Shown: positions 9,798-19,251 of the stretch, in pieces
Position numbering within the stretch: position 1 is the first letter of the stretch
Layout: every line of letters starts with the position of its first letter
NCBI RefSeq assembly: GCF_030548205.1
Contig: NZ_JAUORV010000011.1
Span: 109,757 to 173,756, forward strand
Source: Aliiglaciecola sp. 3_MG-2023
Lineage (GTDB): Bacteria > Pseudomonadota > Gammaproteobacteria > Enterobacterales > Alteromonadaceae
Length of the DNA stretch: 64,000 bases
Reading direction: 5' to 3'
The notes under the pieces: generated by a model
Databases searched by the model: none
The model's input: only the letters and a program-made list of their open reading frames with translations
Told to the model about the DNA's origin: nothing
Made by a program: the position numbers and the translations under genes

Positions 9798-10211
9798 AAT
9801 GACTTGTATTTGGTTATTTAAAAAATTTAAATTGTTAATTATCTATTTTCTCCCCTTCAATAAATTCACTTTTCTCAACAAAATTTCGTTTACTTATTTC
9901 ATATCATGGAGCTTGGGAACCGCTTCAGTTAGGAATTTTTCGTTTTAAAGACAAAAATTACCAGTTCAAATTCCATATTCAGTGTATCTATTTCAAATTG
10001 ATATAAAAGATAACTTTTCCCTCTATTTTGATTGAAAATCAACCGGTTGATTAAAATTTTAACAAAAAACACTAGACGTCAGACTTTAGTTGAGTAATTC
10101 TTATACTAGTTTTTACAGTTATGTAACATTAAGATTTCAAGTCATTTACCATGTTAGAGTCTTTTGCGGTTTATTACTCTGCTTTGCTCCTTTGGAAAAG
10201 GCTTACATCAT
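9798..10211. other. AT-rich intergenic region upstream of the cox cluster
   Basis: About 410 bases of AT-rich DNA between the lexA terminator and the SD of coxB. A reading frame across its left part (to 9948) has low-complexity Phe/Leu/Lys content and no SD, so I do not call it a gene. The region should hold the oxidase promoter, but I could not assign a convincing -35/-10 pair. No hairpin or known RNA was recognised. Confidence 0.5.
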
Positions 10212-10224
10212 CAGGAGGTGTTGA

Positions 10225-11379
10225 GTGAAAAAGATATGGTCCAGCATATTGGTAATACTGACCAGTCTAATTGCATTTACAGTGTCCGCAGAATCGACTT
10301 CGACTGCTGATCAGTATCAATTAAATTTACGCAAAGGCGCGACAGAAATTAGTGGTCAAGTTTATGACTTGCATATGCTGATGTTTTTCATTTGTGTCGT
10401 AATTGCAGTGTTGGTATTCGGTGTGATGTTTTGGAGTATGATTTTCCATCGTAAATCCAGAGGCGCACAACCTGCTAATTTTCATGAAAGTGTCAAAGTG
10501 GAAATTGCATGGACAATAATCCCTTTCATTATTCTCGTGGTAATGGCATTTCCAGCAGCTAAAACATTGATCGCAATGGAAGATCCTGAAAATTCAGACG
10601 TCACTGTTCTGGTGACGGGTTCCCAATGGAAGTGGCATTATAAATACATGGAGAACGATGTTGAATATTACTCCGTGATGGCCACTCAACAAGAACAGAT
10701 CAATAACAAATTTGAAAAAGGCCACAACTACCTCCTGGAAGTTGATCGTCCTTTAGTTATTCCAACGGGTAAAAAAGTCCGTTTTCTTGTGACCTCCGAT
10801 GACGTCATTCATTCATGGTGGGTTCCTGACTTTGCGGTTAAAAAAGATGCAAACCCTGGATTTATTAATGAAGCTTGGGCAAACGTCATTGAACCAGGTG
10901 TGTATCGCGGTCAATGTGCCGAGTTATGTGGAAAAGATCACGGCTTTATGCCCATTGTTGTTATCGCCAAAGAACCTGCCGAATATGAACAATGGATAAA
11001 CGCTCAAGAAGAAGTGCAGCGCAAAGCAAAAGAAGAAGAGCAACGATTGCTCGCCATGAATATGAGCATGGAAGAATTGATGAGCAATGGTGAACAGGTT
11101 TACATGCGTGCATGTGCAGCTTGTCACCAACCAAATGGGCAAGGTTTACCCGGCGTATTTCCCGCTTTGGTCGGCAGTGACATGGTTCTCAATGATATGG
11201 CGGCTCACATCGATATCGTTGTAAACGGTAAAACGGGAACTGCCATGCAAGCCTTTGGAAAACAATTAACCATGAGTGAACTGGCTGCAGTTATTACTTA
11301 TGAACGTAATGCTTGGGGTAACGATACCGGCGACATGGTCCAAGCCAAAGATATTAACGCCGTAATGACAGGTCAATAA
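10225..11379 (+). CDS. coxB: Cytochrome c oxidase subunit II with fused cytochrome c
   Basis: Receives electrons from cytochrome c through the dinuclear CuA centre and passes them to subunit I. A signal peptide is probably cleaved after VSA22, then two membrane helices (about 50-75 and 95-115) lead to a periplasmic cupredoxin domain. CuA ligands are present: H196, C231, E233, C235, H239, M242 ([12 protein letters not shown]). A C-terminal cytochrome c domain follows a charged linker, with heme motif C297-AA-C300-H301, so this is a caa3-like subunit II. The start is GTG at 10225 with AGGAGG seven bases upstream. It is the first gene of the oxidase cluster. Confidence 0.95.
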   Translation: MKKIWSSILVILTSLIAFTVSAESTSTADQYQLNLRKGATEISGQVYDLHMLMFFICVVIAVLVFGVMFWSMIFHRKSRGAQPANFHESVKVEIAWTIIPFIILVVMAFPAAKTLIAMEDPENSDVTVLVTGSQWKWHYKYMENDVEYYSVMATQQEQINNKFEKGHNYLLEVDRPLVIPTGKKVRFLVTSDDVIHSWWVPDFAVKKDANPGFINEAWANVIEPGVYRGQCAELCGKDHGFMPIVVIAKEPAEYEQWINAQEEVQRKAKEEEQRLLAMNMSMEELMSNGEQVYMRACAACHQPNGQGLPGVFPALVGSDMVLNDMAAHIDIVVNGKTGTAMQAFGKQLTMSELAAVITYERNAWGNDTGDMVQAKDINAVMTGQ

Positions 11380-11390
11380 GGGGAGCAGTT

Positions 11391-12980
11391 ATGAGCACAG
11401 CGACAACCGAACTCGATCATGACGACCATCACCATCATGCTCCTAGTGGCATAAAGCGTTGGTTATTTACGACAAACCATAAAGATATCGGAACCCTTTA
11501 TCTGTGGTTCGCGTTCATCATGTTTTTAACTGGCGGCGCGATGGCCATGGTAATACGTGCTGAATTATTTCAGCCGGGTTTGCAGATAGTTGATCCGAAC
11601 TTCTTCAATCAAATGACTACAGTGCACGGCCTAATCATGGTATTTGGTGCGGTTATGCCTGCATTCACTGGGTTAGCAAATTGGCTGGTACCTATGATGA
11701 TTGGTGCGCCGGATATGGCATTACCGAGAATGAATAACTGGAGTTTCTGGATATTGCCAATGGCATTTACCATACTACTGGCGTCGTTGTTTATGGAAGG
11801 CGGTGGTCCAGCATTCGGTTGGACCTTCTATGCACCTCTTTCTACAACTTACAGTAATGACACCACAGCCTTGTTCGTATTTTCGGTGCATATTATGGGG
11901 ATCTCTTCCATCATGGGGGCGATTAACGTGATAGTGACTATTTTCAATATGCGCGCACCAGGGATGACGTGGATGAAAATGCCACTATTTGTGTGGACAT
12001 GGCTAATTACCGCGTTTCTGTTAATTGCTGTTATGCCAGTTCTAGCTGGTGCAGTGACCATGGTGTTAACCGATAAATTTTTCGGAACGAGCTTCTTCAA
12101 TGCTGCTGGCGGTGGTGATCCCGTGATGTTCCAGCATATATTTTGGTTCTTCGGGCATCCAGAAGTGTATATCATGATCCTTCCTGCATTCGGCATCATT
12201 TCAGCCATAGTGCCGACGTTCTCAAGGAAAAAATTATTTGGTTATGCCTCTATGGTATATGCCACAACCTCCATCGCTTTGCTGTCATTCATCGTTTGGG
12301 CTCACCATATGTTCACTACGGGAATGCCGGTCGGTGCTGAACTATTCTTTATGTTTGCCACTATGTTGATATCGGTACCCACTGGAGTCAAAGTCTTCAA
12401 CTGGGTAGCAACCATGTGGCGAGGCTCACTCTCATTTGAAGTGCCTATGCTATTTGCTTTGGCATTTATTGTATTGTTTACCATTGGGGGGCTATCTGGC
12501 TTAATGCTGGCGATTACACCAGTGGACTTCCAATATCACGATACCTATTTTGTAGTGGCTCATTTCCACTATGTATTAGTGACAGGCGCTATATTTTCCA
12601 TCATGGCAGCGGTGTATTACTGGCTGCCTAAATGGACTGGCAAAATGTTCGATGTGACTTTAGCTAAATGGCATTTTTGGTGCTCGCTGATTTCCGTCAA
12701 TGTACTATTTTTCCCAATGCATTTTGTTGGTTTAGCTGGTATGCCTCGTCGTATTCCAGATTACGCTTTGCAATTTGCTGACTTTAACAAATGGATAAGC
12801 TTGGGTGGATTTGCATTCGGACTGTCTCAACTGATCTTCCTTGCCTTGCTGATAAAAGCATGTCGTAAACACGGTGAGCCTGTTTCTGACCAAGTCTGGG
12901 AAGGTGCAGAAGGTTTGGAGTGGGAGATCCCTTCTCCAGCGCCTTATCATACCTTCGATACACCGCCAGTGATTAAGTAA
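11391..12980 (+). CDS. coxA: Cytochrome c oxidase subunit I
   Basis: Catalytic subunit of the aa3-type heme-copper oxidase. It holds low-spin heme a and the heme a3-CuB site, and pumps protons in the inner membrane. It has twelve predicted membrane helices. The CuB/Tyr helix reads [17 protein letters not shown], and the heme ligands lie in [13 protein letters not shown]. At 529 residues it has the normal length. The N-terminal tail has a histidine/aspartate cluster (DHDDHHHH), common in marine orthologues. GGGGAG precedes the ATG, 11 bases after the coxB stop. Confidence 0.97.
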   Translation: MSTATTELDHDDHHHHAPSGIKRWLFTTNHKDIGTLYLWFAFIMFLTGGAMAMVIRAELFQPGLQIVDPNFFNQMTTVHGLIMVFGAVMPAFTGLANWLVPMMIGAPDMALPRMNNWSFWILPMAFTILLASLFMEGGGPAFGWTFYAPLSTTYSNDTTALFVFSVHIMGISSIMGAINVIVTIFNMRAPGMTWMKMPLFVWTWLITAFLLIAVMPVLAGAVTMVLTDKFFGTSFFNAAGGGDPVMFQHIFWFFGHPEVYIMILPAFGIISAIVPTFSRKKLFGYASMVYATTSIALLSFIVWAHHMFTTGMPVGAELFFMFATMLISVPTGVKVFNWVATMWRGSLSFEVPMLFALAFIVLFTIGGLSGLMLAITPVDFQYHDTYFVVAHFHYVLVTGAIFSIMAAVYYWLPKWTGKMFDVTLAKWHFWCSLISVNVLFFPMHFVGLAGMPRRIPDYALQFADFNKWISLGGFAFGLSQLIFLALLIKACRKHGEPVSDQVWEGAEGLEWEIPSPAPYHTFDTPPVIK

Positions 12981-12992
12981 GTGTGATTCATC

Positions 12993-13562
12993 ATGACTGA
13001 GGGTTCAAACAACAGCCAATCTAACAACGGTAAACTGGTCTTAAAGCTGGTGGCTGTGGTGATTGGCATGTTTGGTTTCGCTTTTGCATTGGTTCCGCTA
13101 TACGAAGTGTTTTGCCAAGTTACTGGCATTAATGGCAAAACCAGTGATACCGCAGCGATATATGAATCAATTGAAGTTGATCACTCTCGGATGATAACCA
13201 TTGAGTTTATTACCCGCACAAACACGGGTATGCCTTGGGAGTTCAAAGCGCAAACCCGCAAGGTCGAAGTCTATCCGGGTGAAATGAATCAGGTAGATTT
13301 TTACGTTAAAAATAACACTCACAAAGACTATGTGGCACAAGCCGTTCCCTCTGTTTCACCAGGAACGGCAGCTTTGTATATGAATAAAACAGAGTGCTTT
13401 TGCTTTAATAATCAGCCTTTGGCTGCTGGTGAAGAAGCGATTATGCCAATGAAGTTTTACGTTGATCCACAGTTACCAAAAGATATTAAATTTTTCACCC
13501 TTCAGTATACCTTGTATGACGTAACGGCAAGTGCCGAAGGCGTTGCAATGAATCAAGGATAA
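12993..13562 (+). CDS. ctaG: Cytochrome c oxidase assembly protein CtaG/Cox11
   Basis: Membrane-anchored copper chaperone that inserts CuB into subunit I. One N-terminal membrane helix (about 13-35) is followed by a periplasmic immunoglobulin-like domain. The copper motif ECFCFNNQPL is present, with the conserved CxC pair and MPMKFYVDP further on. At 189 residues it has the usual size. It lies between subunits I and III, the normal order in proteobacterial cox clusters, 12 bases after coxA. The SD is weak, suggesting coupling to coxA translation. Confidence 0.93.
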   Translation: MTEGSNNSQSNNGKLVLKLVAVVIGMFGFAFALVPLYEVFCQVTGINGKTSDTAAIYESIEVDHSRMITIEFITRTNTGMPWEFKAQTRKVEVYPGEMNQVDFYVKNNTHKDYVAQAVPSVSPGTAALYMNKTECFCFNNQPLAAGEEAIMPMKFYVDPQLPKDIKFFTLQYTLYDVTASAEGVAMNQG

Positions 13563-13573
13563 AAGGAATAAAA

Positions 13574-14458
13574 ATGGCACAACAACAAGTTTATGAAAAA
13601 TATTATGTTCCAGACCAAAGCCCTTGGCCCATTGTTGGAGCGATAGCTTTATTTCTGATTGCGTTTGGTGCAGGCAATTTTGTCGTGGAACAAACCAAAG
13701 GTGAAAGTGGCTATGGTGGCTGGACGCTTCTTGCCGGCATAGCGACTTTGTTAGTTATGTTAGTCGGTTGGTTCAGAAATCAGATCCATGAATCTATGGC
13801 CGGCAAGTACAGCGCTCAATTAGGTCGCTCTTACCGCCAAGGTATGGCGTGGTTTATTTTCTCTGAAGTGATGTTTTTTGCGGCATTTTTTGGCGCGCTG
13901 TTTTATGCTCGAATGATTGCTATGCCTTGGCTAGACGGGGCGGGCAACAATGCCATGACAGCTGAAGTGTTATGGCCTAATTTTGAAGCTGTATGGCCAT
14001 TAACTAAAACCCCTGGTGGTGTTGAGACAACTGCAATGGGTTGGATGGGCTTACCTCTGTACAACACCATAATATTGTTAATATCTTCAGTTACTTGTCA
14101 TTTTGCTCATGTGGCGCTGGAGAAGCAACAACGCGGCAAGTTGATTGCATTTTTGGGTGTGACAATTTTACTTGGTTGTTTCTTTCTAACCTTGCAAGTT
14201 GAAGAATACGTGCACGCCTATCGTGAAATGAATCTGACCTTACAATCAGGCGTCTATGGTAATACATTCTTCTTATTAACAGGCTTTCATGGAATGCATG
14301 TTACCTTGGGGACAATCATTTTGATTGTATTGTTTTTCAGAGTGCTCAAAGGTCATTTTACACCAGATAATCACTTCGCATTTCAGGCCGGTAGCTGGTA
14401 TTGGCACTTTGTAGATGTAGTGTGGGTAATGCTATTTTTCTTTGTCTACATACTGTAA
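13574..14458 (+). CDS. coxC: Cytochrome c oxidase subunit III
   Basis: Structural third core subunit of the aa3 oxidase; it stabilises subunit I and supports proton uptake. It has seven predicted membrane helices over 294 residues, with the family blocks RQGMAWFIFSEVMFF and TGFHGMHVTLG and a C-terminal WYWHFVDVVWVMLF. AAGGAATAAAA precedes the ATG, 11 bases after ctaG. The next plus-strand gene is SURF1, but an opposite-strand DUF2909 gene lies between them, so the transcript must either read through it or restart. Confidence 0.96.
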   Translation: MAQQQVYEKYYVPDQSPWPIVGAIALFLIAFGAGNFVVEQTKGESGYGGWTLLAGIATLLVMLVGWFRNQIHESMAGKYSAQLGRSYRQGMAWFIFSEVMFFAAFFGALFYARMIAMPWLDGAGNNAMTAEVLWPNFEAVWPLTKTPGGVETTAMGWMGLPLYNTIILLISSVTCHFAHVALEKQQRGKLIAFLGVTILLGCFFLTLQVEEYVHAYREMNLTLQSGVYGNTFFLLTGFHGMHVTLGTIILIVLFFRVLKGHFTPDNHFAFQAGSWYWHFVDVVWVMLFFFVYIL

Positions 14459-14483
14459 ATACAATGAGGTACCTAAGCGTCCC

Positions 14484-14693
14484 TCAATAGGGACGCGGAT
14501 TGGGAGTAATAAGTCCCGTTGCTACAGCGAGCAATAACAAAATCACAATAATTGCGGAGGTCATAACCCGGCGGCCGATAAATTTACTCATAGGAGGTTG
14601 ATTGGGGTCGTTTTTTAACATTATTATCATGGCGCGAAAAAGATTGTAGAGCATAAAAAGCAATAAGCCGCCAACTAATAGTTTAACTAACAA
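14484..14693 (-). CDS. DUF2909 small twin-helix membrane protein
   Basis: About 69 residues with two hydrophobic helices (LLVGGLLLFMLYNLF and a second at about residues 46-62) joined by a short polar loop (KNDPNQPP). DUF2909 proteins are regularly found beside cytochrome oxidase genes; their function is unknown. The frame opens at a GTG (14702) whose SD AAGGAG would touch the start. The TTG at 14693 has AAGGAG eight bases away and gives the family-like M-L-V-K-L-L start, so it is preferred. It runs opposite to the oxidase genes and its 5' end lies 21 bases from the SURF1 ATG, so the two share a promoter region. Confidence 0.75.
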   Translation of the reverse strand: MLVKLLVGGLLLFMLYNLFRAMIIMLKNDPNQPPMSKFIGRRVMTSAIIVILLLLAVATGLITPNPRPY

Positions 14694-14714
14694 ATCGATC
14701 ACTCCTTAAGAATT

Positions 14715-15437
14715 ATGGTCACTAAATTGAATAGTTCCAAACACCCTTACTTTGCCACATTTTTAGTGTTGTTGGCAGTAGCAATTTTGTGTTCTTTGGG
14801 CGTATGGCAATTGCAGCGTGGGCATTATAAAACGGATCGCATTCAACAAATTGAATTGAGAAAGGCAACGACCCCCCTGAATATTGAAGATATTTTAGAA
14901 CGTCAGGACAAGCGAGACTTGCCATTAGAATTCAAAGGTCGAATGTTAGTGAATAAGATCTTTTTACTTGATAATCGAATTGAAAATGGCCAGGTAGGTT
15001 TTCATGTTTTAGTTCCTGTTCGCACCGAGTTTGGTGTTGTAATTACTAATTTAGGTTGGGTTAAAGGCGGTCAGTATCGCAATGATTTACCTAAATTTGA
15101 TCTACCCACTTATGAACAAGTGTTGTTCGGTACAAGCTGGGTTCCCACCGTTAACCCAATGGTGACAGAAACGGCACAAATTACCGACAGTTGGCCGGTA
15201 TTGGTACAAAGTATCGATTTAACCCTGATGTCGAAGTTTTTAGGGACGGAGGTATTACCCATGGTTTTGCAATTAGATCCGGCGTTTCCCATTGGCTTTT
15301 CTCGCCATTGGGTACCCGTAGTTATGGCTCCTGAAAAACACTATGGTTATGCAATACAGTGGTTTGCTTTGGCAATGGCTTGTTTTGTTATTTATGTTGT
15401 CGCATTACGAAAAAGGAACGCACCTAAAGATGTCTGA
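14715..15437 (+). CDS. SURF1-family oxidase assembly protein
   Basis: Assembly factor for aa3 oxidase, implicated in heme a insertion into subunit I. The architecture is typical: an N-terminal helix (about 12-29, ending GVWQLQRGHYK), a periplasmic domain with LDNRIENGQVGFHVLVPV and RHWVPVVMAPEKHYGYAIQWFALA, and a C-terminal helix. It has 240 residues. The ATG lacks a clear SD. Its last 8 bases overlap the next gene, which suggests coupling. Confidence 0.92.
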   Translation: MVTKLNSSKHPYFATFLVLLAVAILCSLGVWQLQRGHYKTDRIQQIELRKATTPLNIEDILERQDKRDLPLEFKGRMLVNKIFLLDNRIENGQVGFHVLVPVRTEFGVVITNLGWVKGGQYRNDLPKFDLPTYEQVLFGTSWVPTVNPMVTETAQITDSWPVLVQSIDLTLMSKFLGTEVLPMVLQLDPAFPIGFSRHWVPVVMAPEKHYGYAIQWFALAMACFVIYVVALRKRNAPKDV

Positions 15438-15996
15438 AGTTGTTAACAACAAAAAATCGAAAACACCTATTATAATGTTCATAGTGTTTGTTCTTCCAGT
15501 GGTGCTTGCTTACCTAGCATTAACCTTCGATTGGTTCAATAAAGGAGCAACAAATAAAGGTGCATTAATTACACCGCCACTAGATTTGAGTGCTGTGGTT
15601 GCTGAGCGAAAACCTTTGTGGCGACTACTGTTTATTATGCCTCAGGATTGTGGACAAGGATGTGAAAATGCACTTTATAGCCTTAACCAGATTTGGGTCG
15701 CTTTAGGGAAAGAATCTGATCGGGTTGAGCCTTTGGTTTTGACTCATCAAAAAAGCGAACAAATCGAATTGACCGACATGCAACGTCATCCCAATATCAA
15801 GGTGTTAAAAACCGATGAGCAAAATGTAAATAATTTGTTTAAAGATGAGTCTGCAGATGGTATTTTCATTGTTGATACTCTAGGAAATGTCATTTTAAAG
15901 TATCCAATTAAACAACAACAAGAAGACGCGATTCAACAGAGCCGCGACATTTTGGCCGATTTACGCAAGTTATTAAAGCTGTCTCGCATTGGGTAA
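15430..15996 (+). CDS. Membrane-anchored thioredoxin-fold protein of the oxidase cluster (Sco-like CxxxC)
   Basis: 188 residues: one membrane helix (about 14-35), then a periplasmic domain. Around residue 75 it has MPQDCGQGCENALYSL, a C-x3-C like the copper site of Sco proteins. The later GIFIVDTLGNVILKYP resembles the last strands of a thioredoxin fold. The ATG at 15430 overlaps the SURF1 stop by 8 bases; a longer in-frame extension to 15343 lies inside SURF1 and is unlikely. The position between SURF1 and CtaA implies a role in oxidase biogenesis, perhaps copper or thiol handling. It lacks the distal VDHSA-type histidine motif of the true Sco at 17907, so it is a divergent member at best. 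Confidence 0.75.
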   Translation: MSEVVNNKKSKTPIIMFIVFVLPVVLAYLALTFDWFNKGATNKGALITPPLDLSAVVAERKPLWRLLFIMPQDCGQGCENALYSLNQIWVALGKESDRVEPLVLTHQKSEQIELTDMQRHPNIKVLKTDEQNVNNLFKDESADGIFIVDTLGNVILKYPIKQQQEDAIQQSRDILADLRKLLKLSRIG

Positions 15997-16008
15997 GGAA
16001 CGGTTGCA

Positions 16009-16986
16009 ATGAGAAAATTAGTGCTGGCTTCAGTGGTGCTAGCAATAGTGGTAATAGTGTTGGGGGCTTACACTCGTTTAACCGATGCTGGATTAGGTTG
16101 TCCTGATTGGCCAGGCTGCTACGGCCATTTGAGTGTACCCGCTAGTGATACCCATATTAGTGCCGCCCAGGATGCATTTCCAGAACGCACTTTTGAGGCG
16201 CATAAAGCTTGGAATGAAATGATCCACCGTTACGCCGCAGGTACTTTGGGTTTATTCATTTTAGTTATTTTTGCCGTTAGCTTAGTTAAACGGTCATTTC
16301 ACAGTCCAGTTAAATTACCGTTTTTTTTACTGTGTTTAGTTTGTTTCCAGGCAGCATTGGGAATGTGGACGGTAACACTTAACTTGATGCCGCTGGTGGT
16401 TATGGGGCATTTACTAGGTGGTTTTGCGGTGTTGTCTTGTCTGTATTTATTATATCTGAGATTAACACCCTATCGGATACCTGGTGGTGACTCACAGATG
16501 AAAGTGTTTGCTAAATACTGTGCCTTGGGAATTTTGATTTTAATCGGTCAGATAGCCCTAGGTGGCTGGACTTCAGCAAACTACGCCGCTTTAGCCTGTA
16601 CCGAATTTCCTTTCTGTGAAAGTGATTGGGTGAGTCAATTAGACTATGCCGGGGCTTATAGTATTCCCCATGCAGAAAATTATGAATTTGGGGTGCATGA
16701 TTGGGCTGAAAGAATGACGATGCATGTTACTCATAGATTGGGTGCTATCGTGACATTTGTATATTTATGTTGGTTAGCAATTCGTTTATACGCCGTTGCA
16801 TCCTCTCAATTAATAAAGAGTTTATCTATCAGTTTGGTTTTGATTCTAGGGTTACAAGTTATGCTTGGAGTGAGCAATGTAGTGTTCAGTCTGCCTTTAT
16901 CTGTAGCTGTTTTACACAATGCTGTAGCGGCATGCTTACTGTTAGTGATGGTGAAACTCTGTTACACCCTTTACAGAAAGACTTAG
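16009..16986 (+). CDS. ctaA: Heme A synthase CtaA/Cox15
   Basis: Oxidises the C8 methyl of heme O to a formyl group, giving heme A for the oxidase. An eight-helix membrane protein of 325 residues. The N-terminal block AYTRLTDAGLGCPDWPGCYG is diagnostic, and heme-ligand histidines occur in the two half-domains (WNEMIHRYAAG; TMHVTHRLGA). AAGGA lies ten bases before the ATG, and there are 12 bases after the previous stop. Together with CtaB next door it supplies heme A, which shows the oxidase uses heme a rather than heme o. Confidence 0.94.
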   Translation: MRKLVLASVVLAIVVIVLGAYTRLTDAGLGCPDWPGCYGHLSVPASDTHISAAQDAFPERTFEAHKAWNEMIHRYAAGTLGLFILVIFAVSLVKRSFHSPVKLPFFLLCLVCFQAALGMWTVTLNLMPLVVMGHLLGGFAVLSCLYLLYLRLTPYRIPGGDSQMKVFAKYCALGILILIGQIALGGWTSANYAALACTEFPFCESDWVSQLDYAGAYSIPHAENYEFGVHDWAERMTMHVTHRLGAIVTFVYLCWLAIRLYAVASSQLIKSLSISLVLILGLQVMLGVSNVVFSLPLSVAVLHNAVAACLLLVMVKLCYTLYRKT

Positions 16987-16995
16987 GAGATCAAC

Positions 16996-17910
16996 GTGAA
17001 TAAAACGCTGCAAGCAAACTATGCAAAATCATCTTCGCAAGTCGCTAATTGGCGTGACTACTATGAATTAACTAAACCCAAAGTAGTGATGCTGTTGTTA
17101 CTGACCGCGTTAGTTGGAATGTGCCTAGCCACTGAGACATGGGTGAGTTGGCAGGTATTAATTGCTGGCTTAGGGGGCATTGGTTTATTGTCGTCTTCTG
17201 CGGCGGTGATTAATCATGTGGTCGATCGGAATATCGATAGCAAAATGGCCAGGACCTTTAATCGTCCGGTGACGAAAGGCAAAATAAGTCCATTGCGCGC
17301 CACTATCTTTGCTTTTGTGTTGGGAGTTGCAGGTTATATATGTCTGGAACTTTGGGTTAACCGCCTAACTGCACTATTAACTTTGGCCAGCTTAGTTGGA
17401 TATGCTGGTGTTTACACCATGTTTTTGAAGCGAGCTACTCCGCAAAATATCGTCATTGGCGGTTTAGCCGGAGCCGCTCCTCCTTTGCTAGGGTGGACGG
17501 CGGTTACTGGTGAAATTCATTCCCATGCATTGCTTTTGGTGCTTATAGTTTTTACTTGGACCCCTCCTCATTTCTGGGCGTTAGCTATTCATCGAGTGAA
17601 AGATTATGCGAAAGCTGAAATTCCCATGTTACCTGTGACTCATGGAGTGGAATTTACCAAAACCTCAGTTTTACTTTATACCTTATTACTTACTATTGTG
17701 TGTTTGTTGCCCTATTTAACCGGAATGTCTGGGGTTATCTATTTATTAGGTTCAGGTTTATTGAATGTTGGCTTTATGTATTACGCGTGGAAATTAAAAT
17801 ATGCAGCTAACGAAAACACAGCGATGAAAACCTTTGGTTTTTCAATCGTGCACTTGATGGTACTCTTTGTTGTATTACTCGTTGACCATTATTTAAAATT
17901 CACCCTATGA
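16996..17910 (+). CDS. ctaB: Protoheme IX farnesyltransferase CtaB (heme O synthase)
   Basis: UbiA-superfamily prenyltransferase that adds a farnesyl group to heme B, making heme O, the substrate of CtaA. The aspartate-rich site [20 protein letters not shown] (about residues 73-92) and the second loop ([19 protein letters not shown]) are intact, with about nine membrane helices in 304 residues. The GTG start at 16996 has TTAGGAGA seven bases upstream. Its TGA overlaps the ATG of the next gene by 4 bases. Confidence 0.95.
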   Translation: MNKTLQANYAKSSSQVANWRDYYELTKPKVVMLLLLTALVGMCLATETWVSWQVLIAGLGGIGLLSSSAAVINHVVDRNIDSKMARTFNRPVTKGKISPLRATIFAFVLGVAGYICLELWVNRLTALLTLASLVGYAGVYTMFLKRATPQNIVIGGLAGAAPPLLGWTAVTGEIHSHALLLVLIVFTWTPPHFWALAIHRVKDYAKAEIPMLPVTHGVEFTKTSVLLYTLLLTIVCLLPYLTGMSGVIYLLGSGLLNVGFMYYAWKLKYAANENTAMKTFGFSIVHLMVLFVVLLVDHYLKFTL

Positions 17911-18545
17911 AACAAAATTTATTAATTGGCATAGTCGCTATTGTTGCTTTAATAGCAGGCTTGTATTTTTCGATAGTAATTGCGCCACCTGATGTTGCTG
18001 AGGTTAAGTATCTGCAAAAGTACCCGGCAGCACGGGCGTTACCAGAGTTTGAGCTTTATGATCAAAATGATGACCTATTTAGCAATCAACAGCTTGAAGG
18101 TTATTGGACGTTAGCTTTCGTTGGTTATACATTTTGTCCTGATATTTGCCCTACTACTTTAGCTGAGCTCAAAGGTATTTATCCTCAGTTGCAGGCGATT
18201 AATAGTGATTACCCAATCAAGATTTGGTTCTTATCTGTTGATCCAAAACGGGATACCGCAGCGCGTTTAAAAGAATATATAAACTTTTTTAATTCTGATT
18301 TTTGGGCCACTTCTGGCGAACATAAACAGTTGTTTCCATTGGTTAGATCAATGGGCATGATGTACGCCATGAGCGATAACACGGATGATCCCAATTATTT
18401 GGTGGATCACAGTGCCTCCATCACCTTGATTAACCCAAAAGGCGAGGTAGTTGGGCGTTTCAAACCAACACTTGAACCTGGCTCCATACCTGTGAGTGAA
18501 GGCTCACAAATAGTCGAAGATATGCCTATCGTCGTTTCAATGTAA
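17907..18545 (+). CDS. Sco1/SenC copper chaperone
   Basis: Periplasmic membrane-anchored thioredoxin-fold protein that delivers copper to, or reduces, the CuA site of subunit II. An N-terminal helix (about 5-25) precedes the domain. The copper ligands are C77 and C81 in FCPDICP plus a histidine in [12 protein letters not shown]. 212 residues. The ATGA overlap with ctaB makes it the last coupled gene of the oxidase assembly group. Ten bases separate it from the acetyltransferase that follows. Confidence 0.93.
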   Translation: MKQNLLIGIVAIVALIAGLYFSIVIAPPDVAEVKYLQKYPAARALPEFELYDQNDDLFSNQQLEGYWTLAFVGYTFCPDICPTTLAELKGIYPQLQAINSDYPIKIWFLSVDPKRDTAARLKEYINFFNSDFWATSGEHKQLFPLVRSMGMMYAMSDNTDDPNYLVDHSASITLINPKGEVVGRFKPTLEPGSIPVSEGSQIVEDMPIVVSM

Positions 18546-18555
18546 TTCCAATAAG

Positions 18556-19197
18556 ATGTTCATTACCCGCGCAAAACAAAGTGACTATCGCTCTCTGGCG
18601 CAGTTGCTATTTTTGTCTGGTTCGGACAACTTAATAAGCTTACTCACTAGTCATCAAACGGCTTTAACCCTGCAACAAAAACAAAAAATCTGTTTAGATT
18701 TTCTAGAAACAGCTCTACAAATTCCCGATGGGCAATTTGGTTACCTAAATCAAATAGTGGCATTTAAACAGGATGTTATATGTGGCTGCGTCAGTTACTG
18801 GCAAGCACCAATGAGCGATTTGTTTAAACAACAGACTTTAGCCAGTTTAATGACCCATTTTGGTGTTGCAGAAACCGCTTCTATCCTAAAAAACAGTGAA
18901 GGTTTATCGACTTTGGTAAGAGCACCATCCAGCAATGAGTTAAGTATTGGTCATTTGGCTGTTGAACCCTCAAAGCGCAGGGAGAGAGTGGCGACTAATT
19001 TGCTAAATTACTGCCAAGAAGTGGCTATAAACTTAGGCAAATCAACCCTTGTATTAGATGTGATGGAAGACAATGATATTGCAATTCAGGCTTATATTAA
19101 ATTTGGCTTTATGGAAAAATCTAAATCTCAACCAAGCAAAGAAGCGAAAAAAATGGGTTTCTTACCCCACATTCACATGCAAAAAAGTTTAGTGTAA
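18556..19197 (+). CDS. GNAT-family N-acetyltransferase
   Basis: 213 residues with an acetyl-CoA binding core: the substrate-side strand LSIGHLAVEPSKRRERVATNLL contains a slightly altered Q/RxxGxG/A loop (R-R-E-R-V-A), followed by LVLDVMEDNDIAIQAYIKFGF. The acceptor substrate cannot be told from sequence. It follows the sco gene by 10 bases and could be cotranscribed with the oxidase cluster, though no functional link is evident. Confidence 0.8.
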   Translation: MFITRAKQSDYRSLAQLLFLSGSDNLISLLTSHQTALTLQQKQKICLDFLETALQIPDGQFGYLNQIVAFKQDVICGCVSYWQAPMSDLFKQQTLASLMTHFGVAETASILKNSEGLSTLVRAPSSNELSIGHLAVEPSKRRERVATNLLNYCQEVAINLGKSTLVLDVMEDNDIAIQAYIKFGFMEKSKSQPSKEAKKMGFLPHIHMQKSLV

Positions 19198-19251
19198 GGT
19201 TACAGAAGCTTTATTCAATTTTTTAAACAACCAACAAAAGAGGTCGATGTG

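Noticed and set aside
9694..9948. 84-residue frame overlapping the end of lexA
   Set aside because: Phe/Leu/Lys-rich low-complexity sequence typical of AT-rich intergenic DNA, no SD, and it runs through the lexA terminator.
14477..14496. Perfect GCGTCCCT/AGGGACGC hairpin after coxC as a terminator
   Set aside because: No T-run on either strand, and it includes the last codons and stop of the DUF2909 gene, so I did not call it a terminator.
15343..15429. Longer N-terminus for the Sco-like gene
   Set aside because: It would extend 29 residues inside SURF1; the ATG at 15430 gives a normal signal-anchor start and an 8-base overlap.
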